NCBI RefSeq assembly: GCF_003173755.1
Contig: NZ_CP029553.1
Coordinates: 2,368,501-2,432,500 of the forward strand
Origin: Methylobacterium terrae
GTDB lineage: Bacteria > Pseudomonadota > Alphaproteobacteria > Rhizobiales > Beijerinckiaceae
Length of the DNA: 64,000 bases
Reading direction: 5' to 3'
Shown: positions 35,635 to 46,314 of the stretch, piece after piece
Layout of the letters: the number at the start of each line of letters is the position of its first letter
How positions within the stretch are numbered: the stretch's first letter is position 1
Program-made: the position numbers and the translations under genes
Notes under the pieces: model-generated
Databases searched by the model: none
What the model was told of the DNA's origin: nothing
What the model saw: the letters and a program-made list of their open reading frames with translations, nothing else

Positions 35635-36699
35635 TCAGCTGCGCCAGCGCAGCTCCCGGGGCTCGAGCGGGTTGACGAAGGCGGCGCCGGCCTCGCGGGC
35701 GCGCAGGAACTCGCGCTTGAGGCTGAAGTACCATTGCGACTGCACGTCGCTCTCGCCCATCAGCACCATCGCGGGCTTCCGGTCGAGGCCGCGCTGGGCG
35801 ATCTGGAGCACGTCCCGGTCCTGGCCGAGGAACTGGCGCATCAGCGGCCGGGCGACCGGCTTGAGCAGGTTGAGGGCCGGGATGTTCCAGTACATCGCGT
35901 TGATGAGCGCGGTGCGCCCGTTCGCCAGCGGCGAGGCGAAGGTGTAGTTCGCCAGCCGCTTCTCGCCGGCGGTGATCCGCTCGAGCCGCACGCCCGGCAG
36001 GCGGAACTCGATCTCGACCTCCGGGATCGAGCCGAGCAGGCGGTAGGCGAGGGAGGCGGTCTTGGCGGTGTGGCTCGTCATGGTGAAGCCGAAGGGCGAG
36101 GGCGCGAAATGCTTCACCTTCTCCTTCATCGTCTTCGACGGGCGCCACCACCAGGAATCGTGCACGTAGGCGACGTGGGCCGGATCGACGAAGCTCAGCG
36201 CCACGAGGTCGAACGACGCCTCGACCTCCAGGATCTCGACGAGCTGGCCGCAATACTGGAAATCGACCTCCGGGATCGGCGGCGCCGCGCCCGGATCGCT
36301 GCTGGCTGGGCTCGCCGCGAGCGGGTTCGCGGCCGCGTGGACCCAGATCAGGCCGGACCTCTCGGCCACCGCAAAGCGGGCGAGGCGGACCGAGGCGAAG
36401 TTGGCGTCGTCCCGGCGGGCGAGCGCGGGGATCGCCGCGCAGGCGCCGTCGGGCCGGAACTGCCAGCCGTGGAACGGGCAGACGAGGTTGCCGTCGACGA
36501 GGCGGCCGGCCGACAGCGCCATGCCGCGATGCGGGCAGCGGTCGCGCAGCGCGAACAGCGCCCCCGATTCCTCGCGCCCGACCACCACGGCCTCCTCGCC
36601 GAGGCTCACCGCGCGCATCGCCCCGGGCCGCAGCGTGCGGCTCTCGCCGACGCAGTACCAGACGTCGTCGAGCGCCCGGCGGATCGGATCCCCTGTCAT
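35635..36699 (-). CDS. Rieske aromatic-ring-hydroxylating oxygenase, alpha subunit-like
   Basis: A 354-residue protein with an N-terminal Rieske [2Fe-2S] domain (CPHRGMALS and CPFHGWQF, about residues 54-80) and a C-terminal catalytic domain with a likely mononuclear iron site (DLVALSFVDPAHVAYVHDSWWW supplies His residues). The family resembles vanillate/phenylpropionate-type or Pao-like oxygenases. No reductase or ferredoxin gene is beside it. The substrate is not identifiable. Confidence 0.85.
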   Translation of the reverse strand: MTGDPIRRALDDVWYCVGESRTLRPGAMRAVSLGEEAVVVGREESGALFALRDRCPHRGMALSAGRLVDGNLVCPFHGWQFRPDGACAAIPALARRDDANFASVRLARFAVAERSGLIWVHAAANPLAASPASSDPGAAPPIPEVDFQYCGQLVEILEVEASFDLVALSFVDPAHVAYVHDSWWWRPSKTMKEKVKHFAPSPFGFTMTSHTAKTASLAYRLLGSIPEVEIEFRLPGVRLERITAGEKRLANYTFASPLANGRTALINAMYWNIPALNLLKPVARPLMRQFLGQDRDVLQIAQRGLDRKPAMVLMGESDVQSQWYFSLKREFLRAREAGAAFVNPLEPRELRWRS

Positions 36700-36982
36700 G
36701 CCTCTTCCACGGTCGTGATGCTCCCGGCCTTCGGCAGACGTCCTTACCCCATCCTGCAGGCCCGTGAAGCGCCGGGATGCGCGCACCCCCGCGCGCGGGG
36801 CGCATCGGTCGCGATCCGATCCGTTCGCGGGACGGCCGGAATCGCGGCGGCCGGGGAGGAACGCCGAGCGGGGCCGTTCGTTACCGTGCCGGCGCTGCCG
36901 CAACGCGAGTGCGCCGCGGACCCCCTTTCACGGCCGCCTCGACGGCCCCCCACATGCCAAGCCCCTGACGGAGGATGACACG

Positions 36983-37405
36983 ATGAGCCTGCTCGGGACG
37001 ATCGTCAGCAAGATCCTGCACCCCTTCGGCGGCGGCGAGGCCCAGGCGCAGACGCCGGGCGAGGCGACGAAGACCGACACCACCTCGGCCGGCGGCGGGG
37101 CCTCCGGCGGCGCGTCGTCGGGCGGCGACGTGCCGAAGGTCGACGGCAAGGTCGATGTCGAGGCGGTCCTCAACGACCTCGCCTCCAAGGCCGGTCAGCC
37201 GCTCAACTGGCGCACCTCGATCGTCGACCTGATGAAGCTGCTCCACCTCGACAGCAGCCTGTCGGCCCGCAAGGAGCTCGCCAAGGAGCTGAACTACACC
37301 GGCGACACAGAGGATTCGGCCACCATGAACGTGTGGCTGCACAAGCAGGTGATCAAGAAGCTCGAGGAGAACGGCGGCAAGGTGCCGGACGACCTGAAGG
37401 ACTGA
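36983..37405 (+). CDS. DUF3597 domain protein
   Basis: A 140-residue protein: a short N-terminus (MSLLGTIVSKILHPFGG), a Gly/Ser/Ala-rich linker (about 20-50) and a conserved C-terminal helical domain (VDVEAVLNDLASKAGQPLNWRTS, then LHLDSSLSARKELAKELNY) of the DUF3597 family. GGAGGATG lies just upstream. Function unknown; relatives include cytosolic proteins near peptidoglycan-binding-like domains. The 280 bases before it show no gene. Confidence 0.85.
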   Translation: MSLLGTIVSKILHPFGGGEAQAQTPGEATKTDTTSAGGGASGGASSGGDVPKVDGKVDVEAVLNDLASKAGQPLNWRTSIVDLMKLLHLDSSLSARKELAKELNYTGDTEDSATMNVWLHKQVIKKLEENGGKVPDDLKD

Positions 37406-37414
37406 GGATGTCCC

Positions 37415-37440
37415 GGCCCGCTCCCTCCGGGGGCGGGCCT
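37415..37440 (+). terminator. hairpin terminator after the DUF3597 gene
   Basis: GGCCCGCTCCC pairs with GGGGGCGGGCC with one G-U pair and almost no loop, ten bases after the stop. Confidence 0.65.
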
Positions 37441-37963
37441 CACGTCCGACCGTCGGGCGGGCGCCTCGCGGCGAGGCGCCGGGCCTCCGCCAGGAGGCGT
37501 CTCGCATCCGCGACCGCCTCCTCGAGCCCGAGCCGCGCCTGGCGCACCTGCGCGGTGAGGCCCTCGCCCATCCGCCGCAGGCGCTCGGCGTCGACGTGGC
37601 CCTGCGCCGTCGCCAGCATGATCTCGTCCAGCCGCTCGCAGAGGTCGGCGAGGCTGAGGCCGCGGGGCAGGGCGGGCAGCCGGGGACGGGAGCGGCCTCG
37701 GGCAGGCCGACCAGCGGCAGGCGGGGCCAGGCGGCCCGCAGCCGCCCCACCACCTCCGGCAGCGCCGGCGAGGCGGACAGGCCCGCGCTCACCAGAGCGA
37801 GGTCGATCACCCGGAACCCCGGACCGGACGGCGCGACGCAGACCTCCGTTCCGATCGCGTCGAGGACGCCGTAGCCCTTGGCCGCCAGCTGCCCGGCGAG
37901 GACCGGCACCGCCTCGCCGGCTTTCCGCAGGACCATCAGGACGGGTTCGCAAGGGTCGCCCAT
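37440..37963 (-). pseudogene. receiver-like small protein, frameshifted
   Basis: The N-terminal 95 residues (MGDPCEPVLMVLRKAGEAV, with DLALVSAGL where a receiver aspartate could lie, and PRLPLVGLPEAAP) and the C-terminal 80 (LPALPRGLSLADLCERLDEI, then a helical Ala/Arg-rich end) look like one protein of about 174 residues split by an indel at about 37678-37692. It resembles a degenerate response-regulator receiver without the acidic pocket. No kinase is nearby. Function unknown. Confidence 0.55.
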
Positions 37964-38038
37964 CGCATCTGGGTAGCACGGGCGCCAGCGTGCCTGTAGC
38001 ACGCCGTTTGACCTAAACTAGGCCGTGAGCCGGGACCG

Positions 38039-39169
38039 TCAGCGCCCGGTGCGCACCCGGGTCCAGAGGCGCGTCACCACCCGCTGGGTGCGGTCGTCGT
38101 AGGCGGTGTTGGTGAACAGCCGGCGGAAGGTGGCTTCGTCCGGGTAGATGCCGGGATCGGACAGGATCTCGGGCTTGACCAGTGCCTTCGCCGCCAGGTT
38201 GCCGCTGGCGTAGGAGACGAAGTTGGTGTTGGCGGCCGCCACCTCGGGCCGCATCATGAAATCGATGAAGGCGTGGGCCTCCGCCGCGTGGGGCGCGTCC
38301 TTGGGGATCGCGAAGGCGTCGAACCACATCAGGGCGCCCTGCTGCGGGATGGAGTAGGCGATGTCGACGTCGTTCTTGGCCTCGCGGGCGCGCTTTCGCG
38401 CCTGGAGCACGTCGCCCGAATAGCCGACCGAGAGGCAGACGTCGCCGTTGGCGAGCTGGTTGATGTACTCGGAGGAATGGAACTTCTGCACTGCGCCGCG
38501 GATGCGGAACAGCGCGTCGCCGGCCCGGTCGAGGTCGTCGATGCGGCGCGAATCGGGCTTGAGGCCGAGAGCCTGGAGCACGCTCGGGATGATGTCGTCC
38601 GGCGAATCCAGCATCGTGACGCCGCAATCCTTGAGCTTGGCGGTCAGCTCCGGACGCAGGACGATGTCCCAGGTGTTGAGCGGCTGGTTCGCGCCGAGGC
38701 GCTCGCGCACCAGCGCGGTGTTCACCCCGATGCCGGTGGTGCCCCACATGTAGTCGACGGCGTAGAGGTTGCCGGGATCGTAGGCCGCGAGCCGGGCCGT
38801 CACCTCGGGCCAAGCGTTCTTGAGGTTCGGGATCCTGGCCTTGTCGAGGGGCTGGAACGCGCCGGCCTTGATCAGGCGCTGCAGGAACGGCCCCGTCGGC
38901 ACCACGATGTCGTAGCCCGAGCGGCCGGCGAGCAGCTTGGTCTCGACGATCTCGTTGGTGTCGTAGGTGTCGTAGACGACCCGGATGCCGGTCTCGCGGG
39001 TGAACGCGTCAAGCATCTTCGGGTCGATGTAGTCCGACCAGTTGTAGATGTTGACGACCCGCTCCGGCGCGGCCGCCGCGGTGCCGGCCGGCACCGCCAC
39101 GAGGGCGAGAAGGCAGGCCAGGCTCCCGAGGAGACCTTGCCGCAGGAAGCCGCGCCGGAGGAGCCGCAT
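38039..39169 (-). CDS. potF: polyamine ABC transporter substrate-binding protein
   Basis: A periplasmic binding protein of 376 residues with a signal peptide (about 1-33) and the PotD/PotF fold (VVNIYNWSDYIDPKMLDAF, TYDTNEIVETKLLAGRSGYD, VDYMWGTTGIGVN, DVCLSVGYSGD). It most likely binds putrescine or spermidine. No permease or ATPase genes follow. It starts one base after the ridA stop, so the two are co-translated. Confidence 0.9.
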   Translation of the reverse strand: MRLLRRGFLRQGLLGSLACLLALVAVPAGTAAAAPERVVNIYNWSDYIDPKMLDAFTRETGIRVVYDTYDTNEIVETKLLAGRSGYDIVVPTGPFLQRLIKAGAFQPLDKARIPNLKNAWPEVTARLAAYDPGNLYAVDYMWGTTGIGVNTALVRERLGANQPLNTWDIVLRPELTAKLKDCGVTMLDSPDDIIPSVLQALGLKPDSRRIDDLDRAGDALFRIRGAVQKFHSSEYINQLANGDVCLSVGYSGDVLQARKRAREAKNDVDIAYSIPQQGALMWFDAFAIPKDAPHAAEAHAFIDFMMRPEVAAANTNFVSYASGNLAAKALVKPEILSDPGIYPDEATFRRLFTNTAYDDRTQRVVTRLWTRVRTGR

Positions 39170-39170
39170 C

Positions 39171-39530
39171 TCAGGCCCCGGTCGCGGCGATGATCGAGAT
39201 CTCGACCCGGTATTGCGGGCCGGCGAGCTTCGCCTCGACGGTGGCGCGGGCCGGGGTGTGGCCGGCGGCGACCCAGCCGTCCCAGGCCCGGTTCATCTCG
39301 GCGAAGGTCGACATGTCGGCGAGGTAGATCGTGGCCGAGAGGAGCCGGGTCTTGTCGCTGCCCACATCGGCGAGCAGCGCGTCGATCTGGGCCAGGATGT
39401 CCTTGGTCTGCGCCTCGACGCCCTCGTTGTTCGAGACCTGATCCGCGACCTGGCCGGCGAGGTACGCGGTGCCGTTATGGACCACCGCCTGGCTCATCCG
39501 GGGGCCGGTCTCGAAACGCGTGATGGTCAT
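39171..39530 (-). CDS. RidA family protein (reactive imine deaminase)
   Basis: A 119-residue YjgF/YER057c-fold protein (MTITRFETGPRMSQAVVHNG, YLAGQVADQ, IYLADMSTFAEMNRAWDGW, PARATVEAKLA with the conserved Arg). It hydrolyses reactive enamine/imine intermediates of amino-acid metabolism. Co-transcription with a polyamine-binding protein suggests it cleans up amine-oxidation products, as an inference. Confidence 0.9.
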   Translation of the reverse strand: MTITRFETGPRMSQAVVHNGTAYLAGQVADQVSNNEGVEAQTKDILAQIDALLADVGSDKTRLLSATIYLADMSTFAEMNRAWDGWVAAGHTPARATVEAKLAGPQYRVEISIIAATGA

Positions 39531-39706
39531 CGACAAACTCCTCGAGGCCCTGGATCGGCGCTCCGGCGCCTTGTGCCGTCGAACCCCGGCCCGCGTAAAG
39601 GGCCCTCGCCGCGCCGGAACCCGGTCGCGAAGGGTCGATCGCGGCGCAACCACGGCGGGCCCGCGCGTTTGCCCTTCATCGAAGCGGAGCCGAAGGGCAG
39701 ACCCCC

Positions 39707-39985
39707 ATGCTTGCGATCCTGTGGACCATCATCATCGGCTTCGTCGCCGGTGTCATCGCCAAGTTCATCATGCCCGGCTCGGCCAACGAGCCGAGCGGCT
39801 TCATCATGACCACGCTGCTCGGCATAGTCGGTGCTTCGTAGTCTTCCTTTCGACTTCTCGGCCAGATCACCGGCTGGTACTCACCCAACCAGGGCGCCGG
39901 CCTGATCGCCTCGGTCGTCGGGGCCGTGATCGTTCTGGCGATCTTCGGCTTCATCCAGGGCCGCCGCCGCACCACCGCCCTCTGA
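39707..39985 (+). pseudogene. GlsB/YeaQ/YmgE-type membrane protein, in-frame stop
   Basis: A 92-codon gene for a small three-helix membrane protein of the transglycosylase-associated/stress family (MLAILWTIIIGFVAGVIAKF, PSGFIMTTLLGIVGA, GAGLIASVVGAVIVL). Codon 45 is TAG (39839). The region just after it (SSFRL) is longer and unlike the family's usual short loop, so there may be several base errors at 39835-39862 or a decayed gene. A good terminator follows at 40033. Confidence 0.75.
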
Positions 39986-40032
39986 TCGTCGGGCCGGCGT
40001 CCCCCCGCCGGCCCTTCCCCTGAACGAAGCGA

Positions 40033-40065
40033 GGCCCGCGCCGGCATCCCGGCGCGGGCCTTCTC
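40033..40065 (+). terminator. intrinsic terminator
   Basis: Twelve-base-pair stem GGCCCGCGCCGG with a CATC loop, then TTCTC. It ends the GlsB-like transcript. Confidence 0.8.
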
Positions 40066-40133
40066 ACGTCGGCCGAGCTTTCACGTCGGCTGAGCGGATC
40101 CGGGGCGCCGCGCGGGCGCCCCGGGCCTCGACG

Positions 40134-40376
40134 TCAGATGCGCGCCGGCGCGTGCGAGTCGCCGTTCATCAACGACTTGGCGGCGCAGTGGCCGGTGGCG
40201 CCGCGGATCGCCAGGAGCGAGCCGGCCACCAGGGCCGCGAGGCTCAGGAACTTGTTCGGCCGGGGCTGCGCCGCCGCGGCGGCCAGGCCGAGGCCGAGCA
40301 CGACCGAGATGGCGCGCTCCTTGGTGGTCAGGTTGCGCTCGCCGCCGAACACGTCGTTGATCAGGTCGTTGGCCAT
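40134..40376 (-). CDS. DUF2892-type small membrane protein
   Basis: An 80-residue protein with two hydrophobic helices in a DUF2892-like arrangement (NLTTKERAISVVLGLGLAAA, then FLSLAALVAGSLLAIRGATG), and the CAAKSL-like end seen in this family. Likely an inner-membrane protein of unknown function. Confidence 0.75.
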   Translation of the reverse strand: MANDLINDVFGGERNLTTKERAISVVLGLGLAAAAAQPRPNKFLSLAALVAGSLLAIRGATGHCAAKSLMNGDSHAPARI

Positions 40377-40473
40377 GGGGGCTCCGTCGGGCTGAAAGGC
40401 GCGGACGAGTGTCCGCTCTCGTCGCGGTGCGAACGCGGCCGGACGCGGACGTTCCCTGGCGGAGACGGGGTCC

Positions 40474-41111
40474 TCAGCCCTGCGGGGCCTCTGCGATCAG
40501 CCGGTCGTCGATCTCCCGGGCCCGGATCGCCGCCGGGCGGTCGACGAGGCGCGCCACGTAGGCCTCGTAGGCCGGGCGCCGCTCGATTCCGCCAAACTGC
40601 ATGCCCCACATCAGGTGCGAGCCGAGATAGAGGTCGGCGGCCGAGAAGCGCCCGCCGGCGAGGTACCCGCCGCCCGAGACCGCCCCTCGAGGGCGTCGAG
40701 GACCTCCGCGAGGCTGCCGTAGCCGACCATCGCGCGCATCCGGGGATCGTCCGGCACCACGACGCCGAGCGCCTTGTTGGTCACCGCCGCCTCGACCGGC
40801 CCGGCCCCGAAGAACAGCCAGCGGTAATAGGCGCCGCGCTCCGGGCTGTCCGGCGCCGGGGCGAGGCCGGCCTGCGGGAAGGCGTCGGCCAGGTAGGCGC
40901 AGATCGCCGCCGTCTCGGTCACGGTGACGCCGCGGTGGCGCAGTGCGGGCACCTTGGCCAGCGGGTTGACGGAGCGGTAGGCCGCCTCCTTCATCGCCGG
41001 GCCGTAGCCGAGGATCTCGGTGCGGTAGGTCGCCCCGACCTCCTCCAGCATCCAGCGGACGATGCGCCCGCGCGACATCGGGTGGGTGTAGAAGACGAGA
41101 TCGTCGCTCAT
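40474..41111 (-). pseudogene. glutathione S-transferase, frameshifted
   Basis: The N-terminal thioredoxin-like domain (DDLVFYTHPMSRGRIVRWML, KVPALRHRGVTVTETAAICA) and the C-terminal helical domain (GGGYLAGGRFSAADLYLGSH, RPAYEAYVARLVDRPA) together make a normal 212-residue GST. The reading frame breaks at 40683-40686, where a run of four C (G on the coding strand) appears one base short. A sequence error in a homopolymer is the simplest reading. Confidence 0.82.
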
Positions 41112-41204
41112 GCGCTGCCTCCCCGGCGGGCGAATCAGCGGCGCCCGCGATAGACCTTGAAGCAGAGGCGGGGCTGAGCGGGAAGAAGGACGGCGGCGGG
41201 CGGT

Positions 41205-41599
41205 TCACAATTCCAGGAATACCGCAGCCGGAAAGCCGAACCGAACAGCCAGCGCTCGCGCCTGACGCGGGTTGATCCGGCGCTTCCCGTCCAGGATCTC
41301 GGACACGACCGATTGTGCCCCGATTTCGGGAGGTCGGACTGCCCTAGGCCGCGCTCCTGCATAACGGCGCGCAACACCTCGGCGCCCGACGCCATCGGGA
41401 GAGGCCGGCGCTCCTCGTCATAGGCTTCGATCAGGTCGCCCATGCGGGATGCTAGTAGGGAGAGGGAATGGTCCTCGTCCTCGCCGGCGAGGGCCAGCAC
41501 CTCGTCTAGCTGCTCGACCAGCCGCTGGTACGCTTCATCCGTCGTCGGTTTGGTGAGCAACGGCGCGAAGTAGGACCAGTGCTCGGCAACCTGCTTCAC
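41205..41599 (-). pseudogene. higA: HigA-type antitoxin, frameshifted
   Basis: Repaired, a 131-residue antitoxin: an N-terminal helical part (KQVAEHWSYFAPLLTKPTTD) and a C-terminal helix-turn-helix. The latter reads VVSEILDGKRRINPRQARAL only in the second frame, after a one-base loss near 41327-41331, and ends AVFLEL. The GTG at 41599 is a poor start. An ATG overlapping the higB stop would be used if two bases (TG) were removed at about 41599. The gene as written gives a tail without a working DNA-binding domain. Confidence 0.72.
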
Positions 41600-41609
41600 A
41601 CAACAACCG

Positions 41610-41893
41610 TCATCGCCATTTCCCCTTGTCGTATTGGGAATGATCCATGATGTCCTGGATATATATCTTGCCGAATTTAGAATTTACGATCGCAATCAGG
41701 CAAATTTGTTGCCACCGATGTCGAACACGTGGAAACGGCCGACTTTGTCGGTGGCTGGGAAGAGCCCCTTCATGCCGGCGAAATCAGCAGGAGCCGATGC
41801 CTTGATCAGCCTGTACCACGCATCGAGTGCGCTCGCCGTGTGCGGCCACCGCTGCTTCGCCTCCCAGATGCGCGCTTGGGTGATGACATGCAT
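41610..41893 (-). pseudogene. higB: HigB-type mRNA interferase toxin, frameshifted
   Basis: Repaired, a 94-residue RelE-fold toxin (IWEAKQRWPHTASALDAWYR, GRFHVFDIGGNKF, LIAIVNSKFGKIYIQDIMDH, YDKGKWR). A one-base loss near 41701-41706 stops it after GGNKFA. The region is more AT-rich than its neighbours, which fits acquired DNA. Loss of the toxin together with the antitoxin fits a dead toxin-antitoxin locus. Confidence 0.72.
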
Positions 41894-42002
41894 GGCAGGC
41901 TATCGCAATTTGCTATAACCATGAAACTAGAAGCGCCTCGATCTGGACGCAAGGGATCTTAGTGAACCAGCCGGCCTGACGCAGCCTTTCGCGGCAAACA
42001 CG

Positions 42003-42032
42003 AAAAAAGCGCGGTCCCACAGGACCGCGCTT
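42003..42032 (-). terminator. intrinsic terminator after pnp
   Basis: On the minus strand an 11-base-pair stem (AAGCGCGGTCC and complement) with a four-base loop runs into TTTTTT. It lies about 55 bases after the pnp stop. Confidence 0.88.
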
Positions 42033-42087
42033 CTCGTAGAACCGGGCGGCGGGAGCCCTGACAGGCTCCCGCCGGATGGTCAGGCGA

Positions 42088-44257
<2,170 letters not shown>

Positions 44258-44499
44258 TGTCGTCATGCCTTCCTGCGGTCCGGGAGGGCGGCGCCAGCGC
44301 AAGACGGCGAGGGGCTCATCCGATGAGCCACCGGCGATCCTGCCCTGGCGGTCGCGGCCCGCATCCTTGCGGGTCCCGGCAGAGTGGGGCGGCCGGACCC
44401 ATTCCGGCCCACCGGGACGGGCGAGCGCCCCTTCGTGGAAAGGGCGGCTCACCCGCGAAAACGCGGCCCGGACCGGTGCCCGAACCGCGCAAGCGCGCC

Positions 44500-44769
44500 T
44501 TAGCGGCGGATGCCGAGGCGCTCGATGAGGGCGCGGTAGCGGGCCTCGTCCTTGCGCTTCAGGTAGTCGAGGAGCGACCGGCGCTGCGACACCAGCTTGA
44601 GCAGGCCGCGGCGCGAGTGGTTGTCCTTGGTGTGGGTCTTGAAGTGCCCGGTGAGGTTCTGGATCCGCTCGGTGAGGATCGCGACCTGCACCTCCGGCGA
44701 GCCGGTGTCCGAGCCGCCGCGGGCGTGTTCCTTGATGAGCGCGGTCTTGCGCTCCGCCGTGATCGACAT
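44500..44769 (-). CDS. rpsO: 30S ribosomal protein S15
   Basis: An 89-residue small-subunit protein binding 16S rRNA ([70 protein letters not shown]). It lies upstream of pnp; in E. coli S15 represses its own translation at a pseudoknot over the start. No such structure could be confirmed here. Confidence 0.97.
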   Translation of the reverse strand: MSITAERKTALIKEHARGGSDTGSPEVQVAILTERIQNLTGHFKTHTKDNHSRRGLLKLVSQRRSLLDYLKRKDEARYRALIERLGIRR

Positions 44770-45079
44770 CGCGTGTCCTTTCAGTGCTACGGGTTCACGA
44801 GGTGCGCGGCTCCCCGGAGGGAGGCCGCCTTCCGCACGGGGCTCGGCCGGGCCGGGATGTCGTCCAGCGCGGTCTGCCAAGGCGAAAAACCTCGCCGTGT
44901 GCGGGCGAGGGTGGCGCACCTCTACACGAAACAGCCGGCGCTTGCCACTCCCCCTCGTCCCGTCGTCCCACGCGCGGTTTCGTCACGCCGGTGCCGGACG
45001 CTCGCGATACGGCCGAGGTCGAACCCAGGATACCCCCGAGCAGTTTGCCCGCCATTCCCCGCCACGCGAGGCCTCCGCG
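44770..45079. other. divergent intergenic region rpsO / YciF-like gene
   Basis: About 310 bases with no protein-like frame. It must hold the rpsO promoter and leader on the minus strand and the promoter of the ferritin-fold gene on the plus strand. A short hairpin GGCGA...TCGCC lies near 44880. No riboswitch recognised. Confidence 0.4.
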
Positions 45080-45643
45080 ATGACCCCTACGACGACCGCG
45101 AGCACGACGACCGCGAGCGAGACCGGATCGGCCACGAACGAAACCGCTCAGTCGATCTACGTCACGGCCCTGCGCAACACCCACGCCCTGGAGAAGCAGG
45201 CGGCGCAGATGATTCAGCGCCAGATCGAGCGCTACGAGAACTATCCCGAGCTGACCCAGGCCCTGCGGCTGCACAAGAGCGAGACCGACCAGCAGGCCAC
45301 CCGCCTCTCCGACCTGCTGCACGGCCACGGCGAGGACCGCTCGCTCCTCAAGGACGTGGTGACCCAGACCGTGGGCAACGTCGCGGCGCTCGTCCACAGC
45401 GTGACGGGCGACGAGGTCTTGAAGAACCTCTACACCGACTACTCGGTCGAGACCTACGAGATCGCCGCCTACACCTCGCTGATCGCGCTCGCCGAGGAGG
45501 CCGGGCAGGCCGGAGACGTCGAGACCCTGCGCCTCTCGCTCCGGGAAGAGGAGCGCATGGCCGAGGCGGTCTTCGAGCAGATCGTGCCGGTGACGAAGGG
45601 CTACGTCGCCCGCGAGGCCCGGGGCGAGAAGGCGGACCGGTAG
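45080..45643 (+). CDS. YciF/YciE-type ferritin-fold protein (DUF892)
   Basis: A 187-residue protein with a Thr/Ser-rich N-terminus (about 1-25) and a four-helix bundle of the DUF892 ferritin-like family (SIYVTALRNTHALEKQAAQM, ERYENYPELTQALRLHKSET, VETYEIAAYTSLIALAEEAG). Glu residues in each helix could form a di-metal site. Relatives respond to general stress. ATG 45080 begins just before the first helix. Confidence 0.87.
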   Translation: MTPTTTASTTTASETGSATNETAQSIYVTALRNTHALEKQAAQMIQRQIERYENYPELTQALRLHKSETDQQATRLSDLLHGHGEDRSLLKDVVTQTVGNVAALVHSVTGDEVLKNLYTDYSVETYEIAAYTSLIALAEEAGQAGDVETLRLSLREEERMAEAVFEQIVPVTKGYVAREARGEKADR

Positions 45644-45664
45644 AGCGTCTTCCGACGGAGCGGG

Positions 45665-45701
45665 CGAGCCCCGTCCGACGCCGCACGCCGGACGGGGCTC
45701 G
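45665..45701. terminator. bidirectional terminator hairpin
   Basis: Thirteen-base-pair stem CGAGCCCCGTCCG with an 11-base loop, between two convergent genes. Confidence 0.8.
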
Positions 45702-45722
45702 AGGTTCCGCCTCCGCCGCCGC

Positions 45723-46169
45723 CTACTTCGCCCTCTCGTGCTCGGCCATCCCCACAGCCTTGTAGTCGTAGGTCGGGTAGAACTCGGTGCGGTAGGCGCC
45801 CCAGGCGGTGTCCTCGAGGACGCGGTTGACCTCGCGCAGGCGCGTCGCCGGCAGGCGCAGGACGATGACCTGGCCGATGCCCATCGCGACCGTCCAGGAC
45901 ACCACCTCCATGCCCGGCGGCGGGAAGGCCTTGTAGAACCCTTGCTTCGCGAGCTGGGCGTTCAGCTCGGAGAGCGGCCGCGACTGGTCGTGACGCAGGA
46001 AGACCGTCAGCAGCACGGCGTTGTCCGGCGTCGCCGTCGCCGAGCCAACGGGCGGCGCGGGCGCGGTCTGGACCGCACCCTGATTCTGGGCTTGGGCTTG
46101 GGCGGGCAGGGCGAGCGCGGCGCCGAGCAGCACGGCGGCGGTTCGGGCCGCGAACGGAGGTGACCTCAT
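45723..46169 (-). CDS. secreted hypothetical protein
   Basis: A 148-residue exported protein: signal peptide (about 1-26, AQAQAQ), a short Pro/Thr linker, then a compact domain (VLLTVFLRHDQSRPLSELNA, GFYKAFPPPGMEVVSWTVAM, EVNRVLEDTAWGAYRTEFYP). The domain looks like a small alpha/beta unit found in rhizobiales, but I cannot name a family. It is convergent with the DUF892 gene. Confidence 0.72.
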   Translation of the reverse strand: MRSPPFAARTAAVLLGAALALPAQAQAQNQGAVQTAPAPPVGSATATPDNAVLLTVFLRHDQSRPLSELNAQLAKQGFYKAFPPPGMEVVSWTVAMGIGQVIVLRLPATRLREVNRVLEDTAWGAYRTEFYPTYDYKAVGMAEHERAK

Positions 46170-46314
46170 GCCTGATCCTGGGATCGCGAGAACGTCGATC
46201 GAGGGCGCCGGGCCGGCGCCGGCCGCTCAACGCGGTGCGGATCGATCCGATCCCAAGCACTGACAAATTCCGGGAGCCGACGAATGCGGGCCGACGGAGC
46301 GGCGGGACCGATCG

